A stretch of DNA of 64,000 nucleotides, taken from positions 2,294,001-2,358,000 of the forward strand of contig NZ_CP077800.1 of the NCBI RefSeq assembly GCF_019112525.1, given 5' to 3'. This DNA comes from Modestobacter sp. L9-4 (lineage in GTDB: Bacteria; Actinomycetota; Actinomycetes; Mycobacteriales; Geodermatophilaceae). The position numbers and the translations under genes are program-made. A model generated the notes under the pieces. It made no database searches. It saw only the letters and a list, made by a program, of their open reading frames with translations, and was not told the DNA's origin. Positions 1-8,662 of this stretch are shown here, one piece after another. Each line of letters begins with the position of its first letter. Position 1 is the first letter of the stretch.

Positions 1-576
1 GGGCAGCCCGGCGGCGAACACCACGGCGGCGGCCTCGGGGTCGGCCCACACGTTGAACTCCGCGGCCGCCGTCACGTTGCCGCCACGGCCCGCCGAGCCG
101 CCCATGACCACCAGCCGGCCGATCCGGGCGGCGGCGTCGGGGTACACGGACACGAGGAGGGCGATGTTGGTCAGCGGCCCGATCGCGGCGACGGTGACCG
201 GCCGCTCGCTGGCCAGCAGCAGCTCGGCCAGCGCCACCACGGCCGGCCGCGGGTCGACCGACGCCGGCGAGGGCGGCAGGACGACGCCGCCCAGCCCGGC
301 CGCGCCGTGCACGTGCCCGGCTCGGCGGGGCAGCGGCACCACCAGTGAGCTGCGGGCCCCCGCGGCCACCGGGACGTCGGAGCGCCCGGCCAGGTGCAGC
401 ACCCGCAGCGCGTTCTCCGTGGTCTGGGCCAGGTCGACGTTGCCGTGCACGGTGGTCACCAGCTGCAGGTCGACCTCCGGGCTGGCGAGCGCGAGCAGCA
501 GCGCCAGGGCGTCGTCGATGCCGGGGTCGGTGTCGACGACCAGGGGCACGGGAGCGGGGGTGTCTGCCACCCGCAC
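1..576 (-). CDS. Nucleoside hydrolase (IunH/RihA family), C-terminus outside window
   Basis: Inosine/uridine-preferring nucleoside hydrolases cleave the N-glycosidic bond of ribonucleosides to free base and ribose in the cytosol (purine/pyrimidine salvage). The N-terminus carries the family signature VVDTDPGIDDALALL, whose Asp cluster binds the catalytic calcium, followed by a block TVAAIGPLTNIALLV typical of the family. Start chosen at GTG 576 because it precedes the signature by about 12 residues and has GGTGGGAT in front; a second GTG at 570 is possible. Only about 192 residues are present and the gene runs off the left edge, so the C-terminal catalytic His cannot be checked. It is divergent from the gene at 856. 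Confidence 0.9.
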   Translation of the reverse strand, partial: MRVADTPAPVPLVVDTDPGIDDALALLLALASPEVDLQLVTTVHGNVDLAQTTENALRVLHLAGRSDVPVAAGARSSLVVPLPRRAGHVHGAAGLGGVVLPPSPASVDPRPAVVALAELLLASERPVTVAAIGPLTNIALLVSVYPDAAARIGRLVVMGGSAGRGGNVTAAAEFNVWADPEAAAVVFAAGLP

Positions 577-807
577 ATCCCACCAGATCGCACCGACACG
601 CCGGTGCGTCGTCCGGGCCGCCGAGGTCGTCGACCGGCGAAACCGTGCTCGACCTGGGCTTTCGTACCCGCGCTGTCGACAAGTGACCGGTCGGGGGACG
701 GGTCGTCGACCGCTGCGCGGGGGTCGGGCAACGGTTCGGTCACGCGCCTCGTCGGGGGTGTCCCGGACGGGGTCGCGGAGGCGTCGCCGTCCGTAACTTC
801 TTCCTCA

Positions 808-833
808 GCCGCGGTCCCTTCCCCGACCGCGGC
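808..833 (+). promoter_or_regulatory. Leader hairpin before the Ala-rich gene
   Basis: A perfect inverted repeat GCCGCGGTC / GACCGCGGC with an 8-base loop ends 7 bases before the strong ribosome-binding sequence AGGAGGAGG (841-849). It would fold in the mRNA leader of the 856 gene. Role unknown. Confidence 0.45.
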
Positions 834-855
834 GACCACGAGGAGGAGGCACGCG

Positions 856-1985
856 ATGGACGACGTCCGAACGGTCGACACCGACTCGCCCATCGCCGTG
901 CGCACCCTGGTGCGCGACACCGCGGTGCGCGGCAGTGCCGCCCAGCGCGAGGCGGCGCGGCGCCGTGAGCTGGCCGCCCGGCCGGCTCCGCGCCGCACGC
1001 TCGCCCAGCGGGAGGCGGACGCCCGGACCGCCCCGGTCCGCGTCGTCCCGGACCCGAGCGGGACGGTCCGCCGCCGCGTCGACGGCAGCGCGGCGCCCGA
1101 GTGCCCCGCGGCCGACCCGCACGCGTACCTGGGCGCCACGCACCTCGCGGCCGCGTGGCTGGCCGCCGAGCTGGCCGCCGCCGCCACGGCGCGCACCGCC
1201 GCTCCGGTGCCGGCCGCCACGGTGCCGGCCGCTGCGGTGCTCGCCGCCGCGGTGCCCGTCGCCACCACCCCGACGGTGTCCGCGCCGTCGACCGTTCCGG
1301 CCGGACCTGCCGGGTTCCCTGCGACCGAGGTCCTCCCGACCCGGCGCCGGACGCTCACCGCCCGCGCCGCCCGCTGGGGCGCCGGCCCCGCAGGTGCCCA
1401 CCTGGCCTGGGGCACCGCACCCCGGGTCCACCGGCTCGCCGAGGACGCCGGCCGGCCACTGCCCACCGCGGTCGCCCCTGCGCGGCCGGTGGTCCCCGCG
1501 CCGCCTGCCCGCGCCGCCGTCCCGACCCGGCCCGCGATGGTCGACCCCACCCGGACGGGCCCCCACGACGCGGCCCTGGAGGAGGCGATCGCCTTCGCCA
1601 CCGACCTCGGCACCGACCTGCTGACCACCCGGGCCCGGCTGGTCGCCCGCCCGTCCCGGCTCACCGCGCCCGTGCGCGGGGTGCTCGCCGCGCTGCGCGG
1701 CCTCGGCCGCGCCGCCGCCGGCTGGGGTGCCGGCCCCGGCGGTGACCACCTGGCCTGGAACCGTCCCGTCCCGCCCCGGGTGCACCCGCTGACCGTCGTC
1801 CCCGAGCGGTCCCCGGCGGACCCGGCCGGACCGCGGGAGGAGCGCCCCTTCCCGGCCGACCTGCGCCACCGCGCGCCGGACGGCGACGACGACGTGCCGG
1901 TGCGCGAGCTGCCCAGCACCCCCACCCGTCAGGCACCGCCCCGCAGCTCCTCGTGGACGGGCGGCGTCCGGTCGCCGCTCTCTAG
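856..1985 (+). CDS. Ala/Pro/Arg-rich hypothetical protein with duplicated WGAGPxG-HLAW motif; apparent frameshift
   Basis: Unrecognised protein. ATG 856 follows AGGAGGAGG by 6 bases. The N-terminal ~75 residues are Arg/Ala-rich, then comes a low-complexity Ala/Val/Pro stretch, and a motif of the form WGAGP-[AG]-G-x-HLAW followed by PRVHxL occurs twice (DNA 1371-1437 and 1719-1791). In the frame as sequenced, reading continues to a stop at 2361, deep inside the next gene. Inserting one C in the C5 run at 1919-1923 moves reading to a frame ending ...QLLVDGRRPVAAL at TAG 1983-1985, 9 bases before the next ATG and with normal codon usage. I therefore give the end as 1985 and treat the shift as a sequencing error or a real mutation. 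Product about 377 residues. No signal peptide or membrane segment is obvious; function unknown. Confidence 0.6.
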
Positions 1986-1988
1986 GGT
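1983..1988 (+). promoter_or_regulatory. -10 element for leaderless gamma-glutamyltransferase gene
   Basis: TAGGGT sits 6 bases before ATG 1995, so transcription would start on or beside the A of the start codon. There is no Shine-Dalgarno sequence before this ATG. The same hexamer-to-start spacing recurs elsewhere in the window. It overlaps the proposed stop codon of the upstream gene. Confidence 0.5.
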
Positions 1989-1994
1989 GGCGGC

Positions 1995-3815
1995 ATGTTC
2001 ACGACTCGGCCGGAGCTCGCCGGTACCTTCGGGATGGTCGCCTCGACGCACTGGCTCGCCAGCGCCGCGGGCATGGCGACCCTCGAGGCCGGTGGCAACG
2101 CGTTCGATGCCGCGGTCGCTGCGGGACTCACCCTGCAGGTGGTCGAGCCGCACCTCAACGGGCCGGGGGGCGAGGTCCCGGTCCTCTTCGCCCGGGGCCC
2201 GCGGGCAGCCTCCGGCGCGGGGGAGCCCGTCGTCCTCTCCGGACAGGGCACCGCCCCCGCCGGCGCCACGATCGAGGCCTACAGCCAGCTGGGTCTCGAC
2301 CTGGTCCCCGGCACCGGTCTCCTCGCCGCCACCGTGCCCGGCGCCATGGGCGCCTGGCTGACCCTCCTGCGCGACCACGGCACCCTGCCGCTGGACGCCG
2401 TCCTCCGCTTCGCCATCGAGTACGCCGAGCACGGCCACCCGCTCCTGCCGCGGGTCGCCGCGACCGTCGCCTCGGTCTCCGCGCACTTCCGTTCCCACTG
2501 GCCGACCTCGGCCGCCACCTGGCTCGCCCCCGACGGAGCACTCCCCACCGCCGGCCGTCTGTTCCGCAACCCGGTCCTCGCCTCGACCTACCGCCGACTG
2601 CTCGACGCAGCGCGCGGACCCTCCCGAGAGGCGCAGATCGACGCGGCACTGACGGCCTGGTACCAGGGGTTCGTCGCGCAGGCGATCGACGAGTTCTCCC
2701 GGTCCGCTGTGATGGACGACTCCGGTCGTGCCCACAGCGGCTTCCTCACCGGAGCAGACCTCGCCGGCTGGCGCCCGACGTACGAGCCGCCGGTCACCCT
2801 GGACTGGCGTGGGTGGACGCTCGCGAAGGCCGGGCCGTGGTCCCAGGGCCCGGCGCTGCTCCAGGCGCTCGCGATGCTGGACGGCGTCCCGGCGGCGGGA
2901 CCGGGGGCCGGGTACGCGTCGGGCACCGCCGACGCCGACCTGGTCCACGTCAGCGCGGAGGCGGTGAAGCTGGCGATGGCCGACCGCGAGGCCTGGTACG
3001 GCGACACGGCAGAGGCACCGGTGGACGACCTGCTGTCCACCAGTTACACCGCACAGCGGCGGGCGCTGATCAGCGACCGGGCCAGCACCGAGCTGCGGCC
3101 CGGCTCGCCAGGGGGGCGCCCGCCGCGGCTGCCCCGGTTCGTCACGGAGACCTCGGGCCGCGAGCGGCCGTCGGGGCAGACGCTCGCCGGGGTCGGCGAG
3201 CCCACCGTCGACACCCGGGGCACCACCCGCGGCGACACCGTGCACGTCGACGTCGTCGACCGCTGGGGCAACATCGTCTCGGCCACCCCGTCGGGCGGCT
3301 GGCTGCAGAGCTCGCCGACCGTCCCCGCGCTGGGCTTCCCGCTGGGCACCCGGGCGCAGATGTTCTGGCTGGAGCCGGGGCTGCCCAACTCCCTGGCACC
3401 GGGCAAGCGGCCGCGCACCACGCTCACCCCGTCGCTGGCCCTGCGCGGCGGCGTCCCGACGATGGCCTTCGGCACCCCGGGCGGCGACCAGCAGGAGCAG
3501 TGGCAGCTGTGCTTCTGGCTGGCCCACACCCTGGGCGGGCTGGACCTGCAGGCCGCCATCGACGCCCCGGCCTGGCACACCACCAGCTTCCCGTCGTCGT
3601 TCTACCCGCGGGAGATGACGCCGGGCGAGCTGGTCGTGGAGTCCCGGCTGGGTGAGGACGTGATCGCCGAGCTCCGCCGCCGTGGGCACGCCGTCAGCGT
3701 CTCCGACGCCTGGTCGCTGGGTCGGATGTCGGCGGTGTCCATCGACCACGAGACCGGCGTGCTGCGGGCGGGCGCCAACCCGCGGGGCATGCAGGGGTAC
3801 GCCGTCGGGCGGTGA
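1995..3815 (+). CDS. Gamma-glutamyltransferase family protein (cytosolic type)
   Basis: Member of the gamma-glutamyltranspeptidase Ntn-hydrolase family, which autoprocesses at a Thr and hydrolyses or transfers gamma-glutamyl groups from glutathione-like substrates. The N-terminal block MVASTHWLASAAGMATLEAG and GGNAFDAAVAAG is the family hallmark. The cleavage site/nucleophile is likely Thr in TTRGDTVHVDVVDRWGN (residues ~405-425), followed by SATPSGGW and GKRPRTTLTPSLALR, as in the small subunit. Length 606 aa is normal. No signal peptide is present, unlike periplasmic GGT, so it resembles YwrD-type enzymes. The start is fixed by the -10-like TAGGGT and the absence of earlier in-frame homology. 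Substrate unknown. Confidence 0.85.
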   Translation: MFTTRPELAGTFGMVASTHWLASAAGMATLEAGGNAFDAAVAAGLTLQVVEPHLNGPGGEVPVLFARGPRAASGAGEPVVLSGQGTAPAGATIEAYSQLGLDLVPGTGLLAATVPGAMGAWLTLLRDHGTLPLDAVLRFAIEYAEHGHPLLPRVAATVASVSAHFRSHWPTSAATWLAPDGALPTAGRLFRNPVLASTYRRLLDAARGPSREAQIDAALTAWYQGFVAQAIDEFSRSAVMDDSGRAHSGFLTGADLAGWRPTYEPPVTLDWRGWTLAKAGPWSQGPALLQALAMLDGVPAAGPGAGYASGTADADLVHVSAEAVKLAMADREAWYGDTAEAPVDDLLSTSYTAQRRALISDRASTELRPGSPGGRPPRLPRFVTETSGRERPSGQTLAGVGEPTVDTRGTTRGDTVHVDVVDRWGNIVSATPSGGWLQSSPTVPALGFPLGTRAQMFWLEPGLPNSLAPGKRPRTTLTPSLALRGGVPTMAFGTPGGDQQEQWQLCFWLAHTLGGLDLQAAIDAPAWHTTSFPSSFYPREMTPGELVVESRLGEDVIAELRRRGHAVSVSDAWSLGRMSAVSIDHETGVLRAGANPRGMQGYAVGR

Positions 3816-3821
3816 GCAGGG

Positions 3822-3847
3822 CGTCCCCGGCCGGAGAGCCGGGGACG
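3822..3847 (+). terminator. Hairpin after gamma-glutamyltransferase gene
   Basis: CGTCCCCGGC / GCCGGGGACG, a perfect 10-bp stem with a 6-base loop beginning 6 bases after the stop codon. No T-run follows, as is usual for high-GC actinomycete terminators. Confidence 0.6.
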
Positions 3848-3937
3848 TCGGTGGCCTGGGGCATGATCTGCGGACCGCGGCAGGCAGCACGCCGCCGGTG
3901 GGCCGGGGACCGTCGGTGAGAGCGGGGGGAGGGCGTG

Positions 3938-6484
3938 ATGTCGCTGCGGGACGCCGACCGGATCGCGGCCGGTGCGCGGATGACCGCCTCCCCGCCGGTC
4001 GGGCCGGGGCTGCAGCGGCTGCTCGACCTCGCCGCCGCGCTCCTGGGTGCCCCCACGGCCGGCGTCGCGCTCGCCGGGGAGCTGCAGACCATCACCGGGG
4101 TGTCCGGGACGTCGGCCTGGGCGGTCGGGGAACAGCACCCGCTGGGCGACACCCTCGGCGGCACCGTCGTGGACGCCCGTGCCCCCCGTGCCTACCGGGA
4201 CGTGCGCACCGACCCGCGGGTCGCCGGCCTCCCCGCCGTGCAGACCGGTCGGGTGGGCGGCTACCTCGGAGTCCCCCTGGTCGAGGCCTCGGGTGAGCAC
4301 GTGGTCGGGGTGCTGGCCGTGTTCGGGCCCGAGCCGCGGGACTGGACCGACGCCGACGTCGCGTCGCTGACCCGGCTCGCCGGCCCGGTCGTCTCCGAGC
4401 TCGAGCTGGCCGTCGTCACCGCCGAGCTCCGCAGCGCCCGGGTCCGCGGCGACCTGGCCATCGCGGCCGCCGGCATCGGCATCTTCGACTGGGACGTCGG
4501 CGCCGACCGGCTGGACTGGGACGACCAGATGCTGGAGCTGCTGGGCTACGACCGCAGCGACTTCCCCGGCACGAGCCGGGCCCTCTACGACCGGCTGCAC
4601 CCCGACGACGTGACCCGCGTGACCTCGGTGATCGGGGCGGCGGTCGGTCAGGGCAGCGACTTCACGCTGGACTACCGCGCGGTGCTCCCCTCCGGCGAGC
4701 TGCGCTGGATGAGCAGCCGGGGGCGCGCCCTGCGGGACGACTCGGGGACGACGGTGCGCGTGCTGGGTGCCGTGCAGGACACCACCCGGCGCCGGCACGA
4801 GGACGCCCGGGTCGCCCGCGTGCTGGAGACGATGCCCACGGCCTTCTACTCGCTGGACCCCGAGTGGCGCTTCAGCCACGTCAACGCGCAGGCCGAGCGC
4901 CTCGTCGGCCGCACCCGGGACGAGCTGCTGGGCGGTGTGGTGTGGGACCTGTTCCCCGCCGCCCGGGGCAGTGAGATCGAGTCGGAGTACCGCGCCGCGG
5001 TCGCGTCCGGCCGGGAACGCGTGTTCGAGGCCCACTACCCGGCTCCGCTGGACACCTGGTTCGAGGTCCGGGCCTGGCCGGGGACCGACGGGCTGTCGGT
5101 CTACTTCCTCGACGTCACCGAGCGGCGCCAGGTCCAGGAGGGGCTCCGCCGGGAGGCCGAGCGGCTCGCCCTCGTCGGCCGCGTCTCCGACACGGTCTCG
5201 ACGGCCCTCGCCGAACGCCGCGGGGCCGCGGGCGCGCTGGAGGAGCTCGCCCGCGCCGTCGTCCCGGTGCTGGGTGACTGGGTGATCGCCAGCCTGGTGG
5301 AGGACAGCGGCCGGCTCTCCGACGTCGCCAGCTGGCACCGTGACCCGGAGCTGCGGGAGACCGCGGCCCGCTACGCCCGGCTGCGGCTCGGGGCGCTGAC
5401 CAACACCGCGCCCATCGTGTCCGCACTGGCCACCGGCGAGGTCGTCTCGGTGCCCGACGTGGCCGCCGCCGTCGGCCACCGGCTGCCCGCGGGCGAGGTG
5501 TGGGACGCCTACTGGGTGCTGGACCCGGGCACCGCCGAGACGCTCGCCCTCGTCGCCCGCGGGCAGGTGCTCGGGGCGATGAGCCTGTACCGCGACCGCG
5601 GACGCCCCCCGATGGACACCGCCGAGCGGGCACTGTTCCGCGAGGTGGCGGACCGGGTGGCCGTCGCCCTGGACAGCGCGGCGCTGCACGAGCAGCAGCG
5701 CCGGATGGCCGAGGACCTGCAGCGCAGCCTGCTCACCGCCCCGCCGGAGCCCGACCACCGGGAGATCGCGGTGCGCTACGTCCCGGCCGTGCAGGCCGCC
5801 CAAGTGGGGGGCGACTGGTACGACGCCTTCCGCCAGTCCGGCGGTGCCACCGTGCTCGCGATCGGGGACGTCGTGGGCCACGACACGGCCGCGGCGGCCG
5901 CGATGGGCCAGCTGCGCAGCCTGCTGCGGGGCATCGCCTACAGCAGCGGGGGTGGCCCGGCCGCCGTCCTGTCCGACCTCGACCGCGCGATGGAGGGCCT
6001 CCAGGTGCACACGCTGGCCACCGCCGCCGTCGCCCGCCTGGAGCAGACGGCCGAGGAGCACGCGCAGGGGCTGACCCGGCTGCGCTGGTCGAGCGCCGGG
6101 CACCCGCCGCTGCTCGTGCGCCACCCCGACGGCCGGGTCGAGGTGCTGGCGACCGAGCGGGCCGACCTGCTGCTCGGCGTGGCGCCCGAGCGGTCGCGCC
6201 GGGAGCAGGTCGTCGTGCTGGAGCGCGGCGCCACCGTGCTGATGTACACCGACGGGCTGGTGGAGGCCCCCGACCTGCTCCTGGACGACGGGGTGGCCCG
6301 GCTGCGCGAGCTGCTCGGCGAGCTCGGGGGCCTGCCGCTGGAGGAGCTGTGCGACGAGCTGCTCGGCCGCATGCGCCCCGGCGGGTCGGAGGACGACGTC
6401 GCCCTGGTCGCGGTGCGGCCGCACCCGGAGGACCGCCCGCGCCCGCCGGGCACCGGACCCGGGACCACACCGCCGAGGCCGTGA
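3938..6484 (+). CDS. GAF-PAS-PAS-GAF-PP2C (SpoIIE-type) serine phosphatase
   Basis: Multi-sensor phosphatase expected to dephosphorylate anti-sigma-factor antagonists in a partner-switching cascade. Domain order seen: GAF (~20-160, ending VGVLAVFGPEPRDWTDAD), PAS (~165-285, FDWDVGADRLDWDD...LGYDRSDF, LHPDDVTRV), second PAS (~290-400, ending in YFLDVTERRQVQ), divergent GAF (~420-610), and PP2C/SpoIIE (~625-835). Metal-binding motifs of the phosphatase are present: VGGDWYDAF, IGDVVGHD, MYTDGLVEA and EDDVALVAV. Preceded by GGGGGGAGGG. The codon before ATG 3938 is GTG (3935), which could also serve. 848-849 aa, soluble, no membrane segment. Comparable partners in the window are at 25389 (phosphatase), 8222 (ATPase) and 53902 (STAS). 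Confidence 0.9.
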   Translation: MSLRDADRIAAGARMTASPPVGPGLQRLLDLAAALLGAPTAGVALAGELQTITGVSGTSAWAVGEQHPLGDTLGGTVVDARAPRAYRDVRTDPRVAGLPAVQTGRVGGYLGVPLVEASGEHVVGVLAVFGPEPRDWTDADVASLTRLAGPVVSELELAVVTAELRSARVRGDLAIAAAGIGIFDWDVGADRLDWDDQMLELLGYDRSDFPGTSRALYDRLHPDDVTRVTSVIGAAVGQGSDFTLDYRAVLPSGELRWMSSRGRALRDDSGTTVRVLGAVQDTTRRRHEDARVARVLETMPTAFYSLDPEWRFSHVNAQAERLVGRTRDELLGGVVWDLFPAARGSEIESEYRAAVASGRERVFEAHYPAPLDTWFEVRAWPGTDGLSVYFLDVTERRQVQEGLRREAERLALVGRVSDTVSTALAERRGAAGALEELARAVVPVLGDWVIASLVEDSGRLSDVASWHRDPELRETAARYARLRLGALTNTAPIVSALATGEVVSVPDVAAAVGHRLPAGEVWDAYWVLDPGTAETLALVARGQVLGAMSLYRDRGRPPMDTAERALFREVADRVAVALDSAALHEQQRRMAEDLQRSLLTAPPEPDHREIAVRYVPAVQAAQVGGDWYDAFRQSGGATVLAIGDVVGHDTAAAAAMGQLRSLLRGIAYSSGGGPAAVLSDLDRAMEGLQVHTLATAAVARLEQTAEEHAQGLTRLRWSSAGHPPLLVRHPDGRVEVLATERADLLLGVAPERSRREQVVVLERGATVLMYTDGLVEAPDLLLDDGVARLRELLGELGGLPLEELCDELLGRMRPGGSEDDVALVAVRPHPEDRPRPPGTGPGTTPPRP

Positions 6485-6525
6485 GGCGGGCCGCCGGGCC
6501 GGGCGGCACCGCCGGAGCCGGGGCC

Positions 6526-6569
6526 GGCCCCCCTCACCGGGGGCCAGGCCGGCAGCCCCGCCCTGGGGC
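6526..6569. terminator. Paired GC-rich hairpins between convergent genes
   Basis: The 109-bp gap between the phosphatase (ends 6484) and the convergent TetR gene (ends 6594) contains GGCCCCC...GGGGGCC (6526-6545) and GCCCC-gccct-GGGGC (about 6555-6569), with several overlapping alternative pairings. A bidirectional terminator region is the likeliest role. Confidence 0.5.
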
Positions 6570-6593
6570 CAGGGCCGGCGGCCCCCGCTGGAG

Positions 6594-7181
6594 CTACGGT
6601 CGGGCGCCCTCGCCGGCGGAACGCAGGCCGCGGTCGACGAGGTCGATGAGCCAGCCGAAGCTCTCGTCGGTGTCGGTGGCCCACTGGAAGCCGCGCGCGG
6701 CCTCGATGGTGGCGAAGCCGTGGAAGACGCTGCGCAGCGCCCGCAGGGCGTGGGTGGTGTCCTCGGGCGCGATGTCGTAGCCGCGCAGCACCGCGACGAA
6801 GGGCTCCATCCCCCGCCGGGCGGCGCGTGCGATGGGGTCGTCGGGGCCGGTGGGCTGCAGCCCGGTGGTGGCCGCGAAGCGACCGGGGTGGGCGAGCACG
6901 AAGTCGCGCAGCGCCTGGGCGGCCGCGGCGAGCGCGTCCCGGCCGGCGCGGCCCTGGATGGCGGCCCCCATGGCGTCGGCGACCTCCTCCAGGGCGAGGG
7001 CGGCGATGCGCCGGTTCAGGTCGTCCTGGCTGGCGACGTGCTTGTACAGCGAGGGCGTGCGCACCCCGACCCGTTCGGCCAGCCGGCCCATGGTCAGCTC
7101 GTCGAAGCCGATCTCGTCGGCGAGGGCCGCCCCGGCCGCGACGACCGAGGTGGGGTCCAGCCCGGCCCTAGGCACGCGCAC
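6594..7181 (-). CDS. TetR-family regulator with WHG-type C-terminal domain
   Basis: 195-residue repressor. N-terminal HTH: GFDELTMGRLAERVGVRTPS followed by LYKHVASQDDL, the typical TetR recognition helix and YKHV turn. The C-terminal half (RAARRGMEPFVAVLRGYDI, LRSVFHGFATIEAARGF) matches the TetR_C_33/WHG ligand-binding fold. GTG 7181 lies inside the 3' end of the upstream alpha/beta hydrolase gene (14-bp overlap), so the two are co-transcribed and translationally coupled. The hydrolase promoter at 8062-8099 carries matching half-sites, so this protein probably represses its own operon and responds to a substrate or product of the hydrolase. Confidence 0.9.
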   Translation of the reverse strand: MRVPRAGLDPTSVVAAGAALADEIGFDELTMGRLAERVGVRTPSLYKHVASQDDLNRRIAALALEEVADAMGAAIQGRAGRDALAAAAQALRDFVLAHPGRFAATTGLQPTGPDDPIARAARRGMEPFVAVLRGYDIAPEDTTHALRALRSVFHGFATIEAARGFQWATDTDESFGWLIDLVDRGLRSAGEGARP

Positions 7182-8022
7182 CGTCCTGGGAGGGGGCGTT
7201 CGTGGCCAGGAAGGGCAGCACGGCGGCGAGGGTCTCCTGCGGGAACTGCGCGTGGGGGTAGTGCCCGGCTCCCTCGATCACCACGAGCCGGCCCAGGCCG
7301 GCGGGGAGGTCGGCGAGGACCTTCTCGCCCTCGGCCCGCGGGTCGGCCCAGTCGGGGTCCTCGCTGCCCTGGACGACGAGCACCGGGCACCGGACGGCGG
7401 CCAGCTGCGCGCCGGCGTCGGCGGGGGAGCTCTTGCCCATGGCCTGCAGAGCCCTCATCCGGCCGGGCTCGGCGAGCATCGCGGTGATCTCGGCCTGGCG
7501 GGCGTCGAAGTCGGCGGGCTTGGTGCCGGGGTGGGCGATGTCGAGGTACCTGGCCCACTGCCGGCTGCTGCCCAGGAGGGTCGCACCCATCAGGGCGGTG
7601 GTGCCGCGGCGAAAGCGGGCCACCCGCAGGTCGCCCAGCGACACCGACTGCTTGCGGGTGAACGGCGCCAGCTCCACCACCGCGGTGACCAGCTCGGGGG
7701 CCTGTGCGGCGGCGATCGTGACCGCGCCGCCGGCGATGGAGTGGCCCACGAGCACGGCCGGCCCACCCAGGTGGCGGACCAGGGCGAGCAGGTCGCCGGC
7801 CAGGTCGGTGCGGCTGTGGCCGGTCCAGCCGACGCTGGACTCCCCGTGGCCGCGCAGGTCGACCGCGGCGACCCGGTAGCCGGCCGCGGCCAGGCCCGGG
7901 GCGAGGAAGCGGTAGGCCCGCCGGCTGTCGCCGAGCCCGTGGGCCAGCACCACCAGCGGGCCGGCGCTGCCGGTCAGCTCGTAGGCGAGCGTCCCACCGT
8001 CGAGTTCGAGGGTCTCGGTCAT
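7168..8022 (-). CDS. Alpha/beta-fold hydrolase
   Basis: 284-residue cytosolic alpha/beta hydrolase. Oxyanion-hole motif LVVLAHGLGDSRRAYRFLAP, nucleophile elbow VLVGHSIAGGA (Ser in GHSIAG), acid region PVLVVQGSEDPDWAD and catalytic His in VIEGAGHYPHAQFP. The family includes esterases, haloperoxidase-like and dehalogenase-like enzymes; substrate cannot be inferred. ATG 8022 has GGAGGAC 5 bases upstream. First gene of a two-gene operon with a TetR regulator and preceded by a near-consensus promoter with overlapping operator half-sites. Confidence 0.9.
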   Translation of the reverse strand: MTETLELDGGTLAYELTGSAGPLVVLAHGLGDSRRAYRFLAPGLAAAGYRVAAVDLRGHGESSVGWTGHSRTDLAGDLLALVRHLGGPAVLVGHSIAGGAVTIAAAQAPELVTAVVELAPFTRKQSVSLGDLRVARFRRGTTALMGATLLGSSRQWARYLDIAHPGTKPADFDARQAEITAMLAEPGRMRALQAMGKSSPADAGAQLAAVRCPVLVVQGSEDPDWADPRAEGEKVLADLPAGLGRLVVIEGAGHYPHAQFPQETLAAVLPFLATNAPSQDGARA

Positions 8023-8061
8023 GTCGTCCTCCGCAGCAGCTGTCGACACGTTGGCTTGTGT

Positions 8062-8099
8062 CGTTAGCCATAGACTAACGGCGTTAGCCACAATGTCAA
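8062..8099 (-). promoter_or_regulatory. Promoter with TetR operator for hydrolase-TetR operon
   Basis: On the minus strand TTGACA (8099-8094) and TAGTCT (8077-8072) are separated by 16 bases, a near-consensus housekeeping promoter and rare in this GC-rich window. Three half-sites GTTAG (8063-8067), CTAAC (8075-8079) and GTTAG (8083-8087) give two overlapping inverted repeats: CGTTAG-N7-CTAACG (8062-8080) and CTAACGGCGTTAG (8075-8087). Both cover the -10 and spacer, as expected for a repressor site. The TetR protein encoded downstream is the obvious binder (inference). Confidence 0.75.
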
Positions 8100-8221
8100 C
8101 AGTCGTCCGGAGAGGAGAGGGAGCGCGCCGACCGGGACGGCCGACAGCGCCCCGGGCGCGAGGCGCACGGGGTGACGTGGAGCCACAACCGGCGCACCGG
8201 AGCGCGGCAGGAGGGTCGAGC

Positions 8222-8662
8222 TCAGCGACGCGGGAGCAGGGCCCAGACGTTCTTGTGGCCGTCGGCGCTGTGCCAGCCGTGCGCGTGCGACATCTCCGCG
8301 ATGAGGTAGAGCCCGAGGCCACCCTGGCTCGGGTCGCGCCCGACGGCGGGCTGCGGCGGCTGCTGGGCGGCGGAGTCGCGCACCTCGACGAGCCAGGCGT
8401 CGGGCGTGCGGCGGACCCGGGCCTGCACGCCGCCGCCGCCGTGGCGCAGGGCGTTGGAGGCCATCTCGTCGAACGCGAGCACGACGGCCTCGTCGAGGTC
8501 GGCCGCCTCCGGGTCACCGGCGGACTGGGCGGCGAGGCCGCGGCGCAGCTCGGAGCGCACCCGGGGCAGCTCGGCGACGTGGGACAGCTCCCACGACCAA
8601 CCGTCCTCGGCCGGTGGCGGAGGGGACGACGGCCATGCGAGGCCGGCCGACTCGCCCGTCAC
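8222..8662 (-). CDS. ATP-binding protein, RsbW-like serine kinase/anti-sigma type
   Basis: 146-residue HATPase_c_2 protein of the anti-sigma/serine-kinase group. N-box DEMASNALRHGGGG, G1-like VEVRDSAA, and G2 GGLGLYLIAEMSHAHGWH are in the right order and spacing. Such stand-alone ATPases bind a sigma factor or phosphorylate a STAS antagonist; the cognate partner is not adjacent, but a STAS gene lies at 53902 and PP2C phosphatases at 3938 and 25389. GTG 8662 preceded by AGGAGACC. No membrane segment. Confidence 0.85.
   Translation of the reverse strand: MTGESAGLAWPSSPPPPAEDGWSWELSHVAELPRVRSELRRGLAAQSAGDPEAADLDEAVVLAFDEMASNALRHGGGGVQARVRRTPDAWLVEVRDSAAQQPPQPAVGRDPSQGGLGLYLIAEMSHAHGWHSADGHKNVWALLPRR

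Noticed and set aside
1986..2361. Extension of the Ala-rich protein to a stop at 2361
   Set aside because: That tail is the gamma-glutamyltransferase gene read out of frame; a one-base frameshift gives a natural end at 1985.
6485..6593. Third copy of the dispersed palindromic repeat
   Set aside because: GC-rich hairpins here lack the ATG-GACCCCCTTGCC core and do not align with the two real copies.
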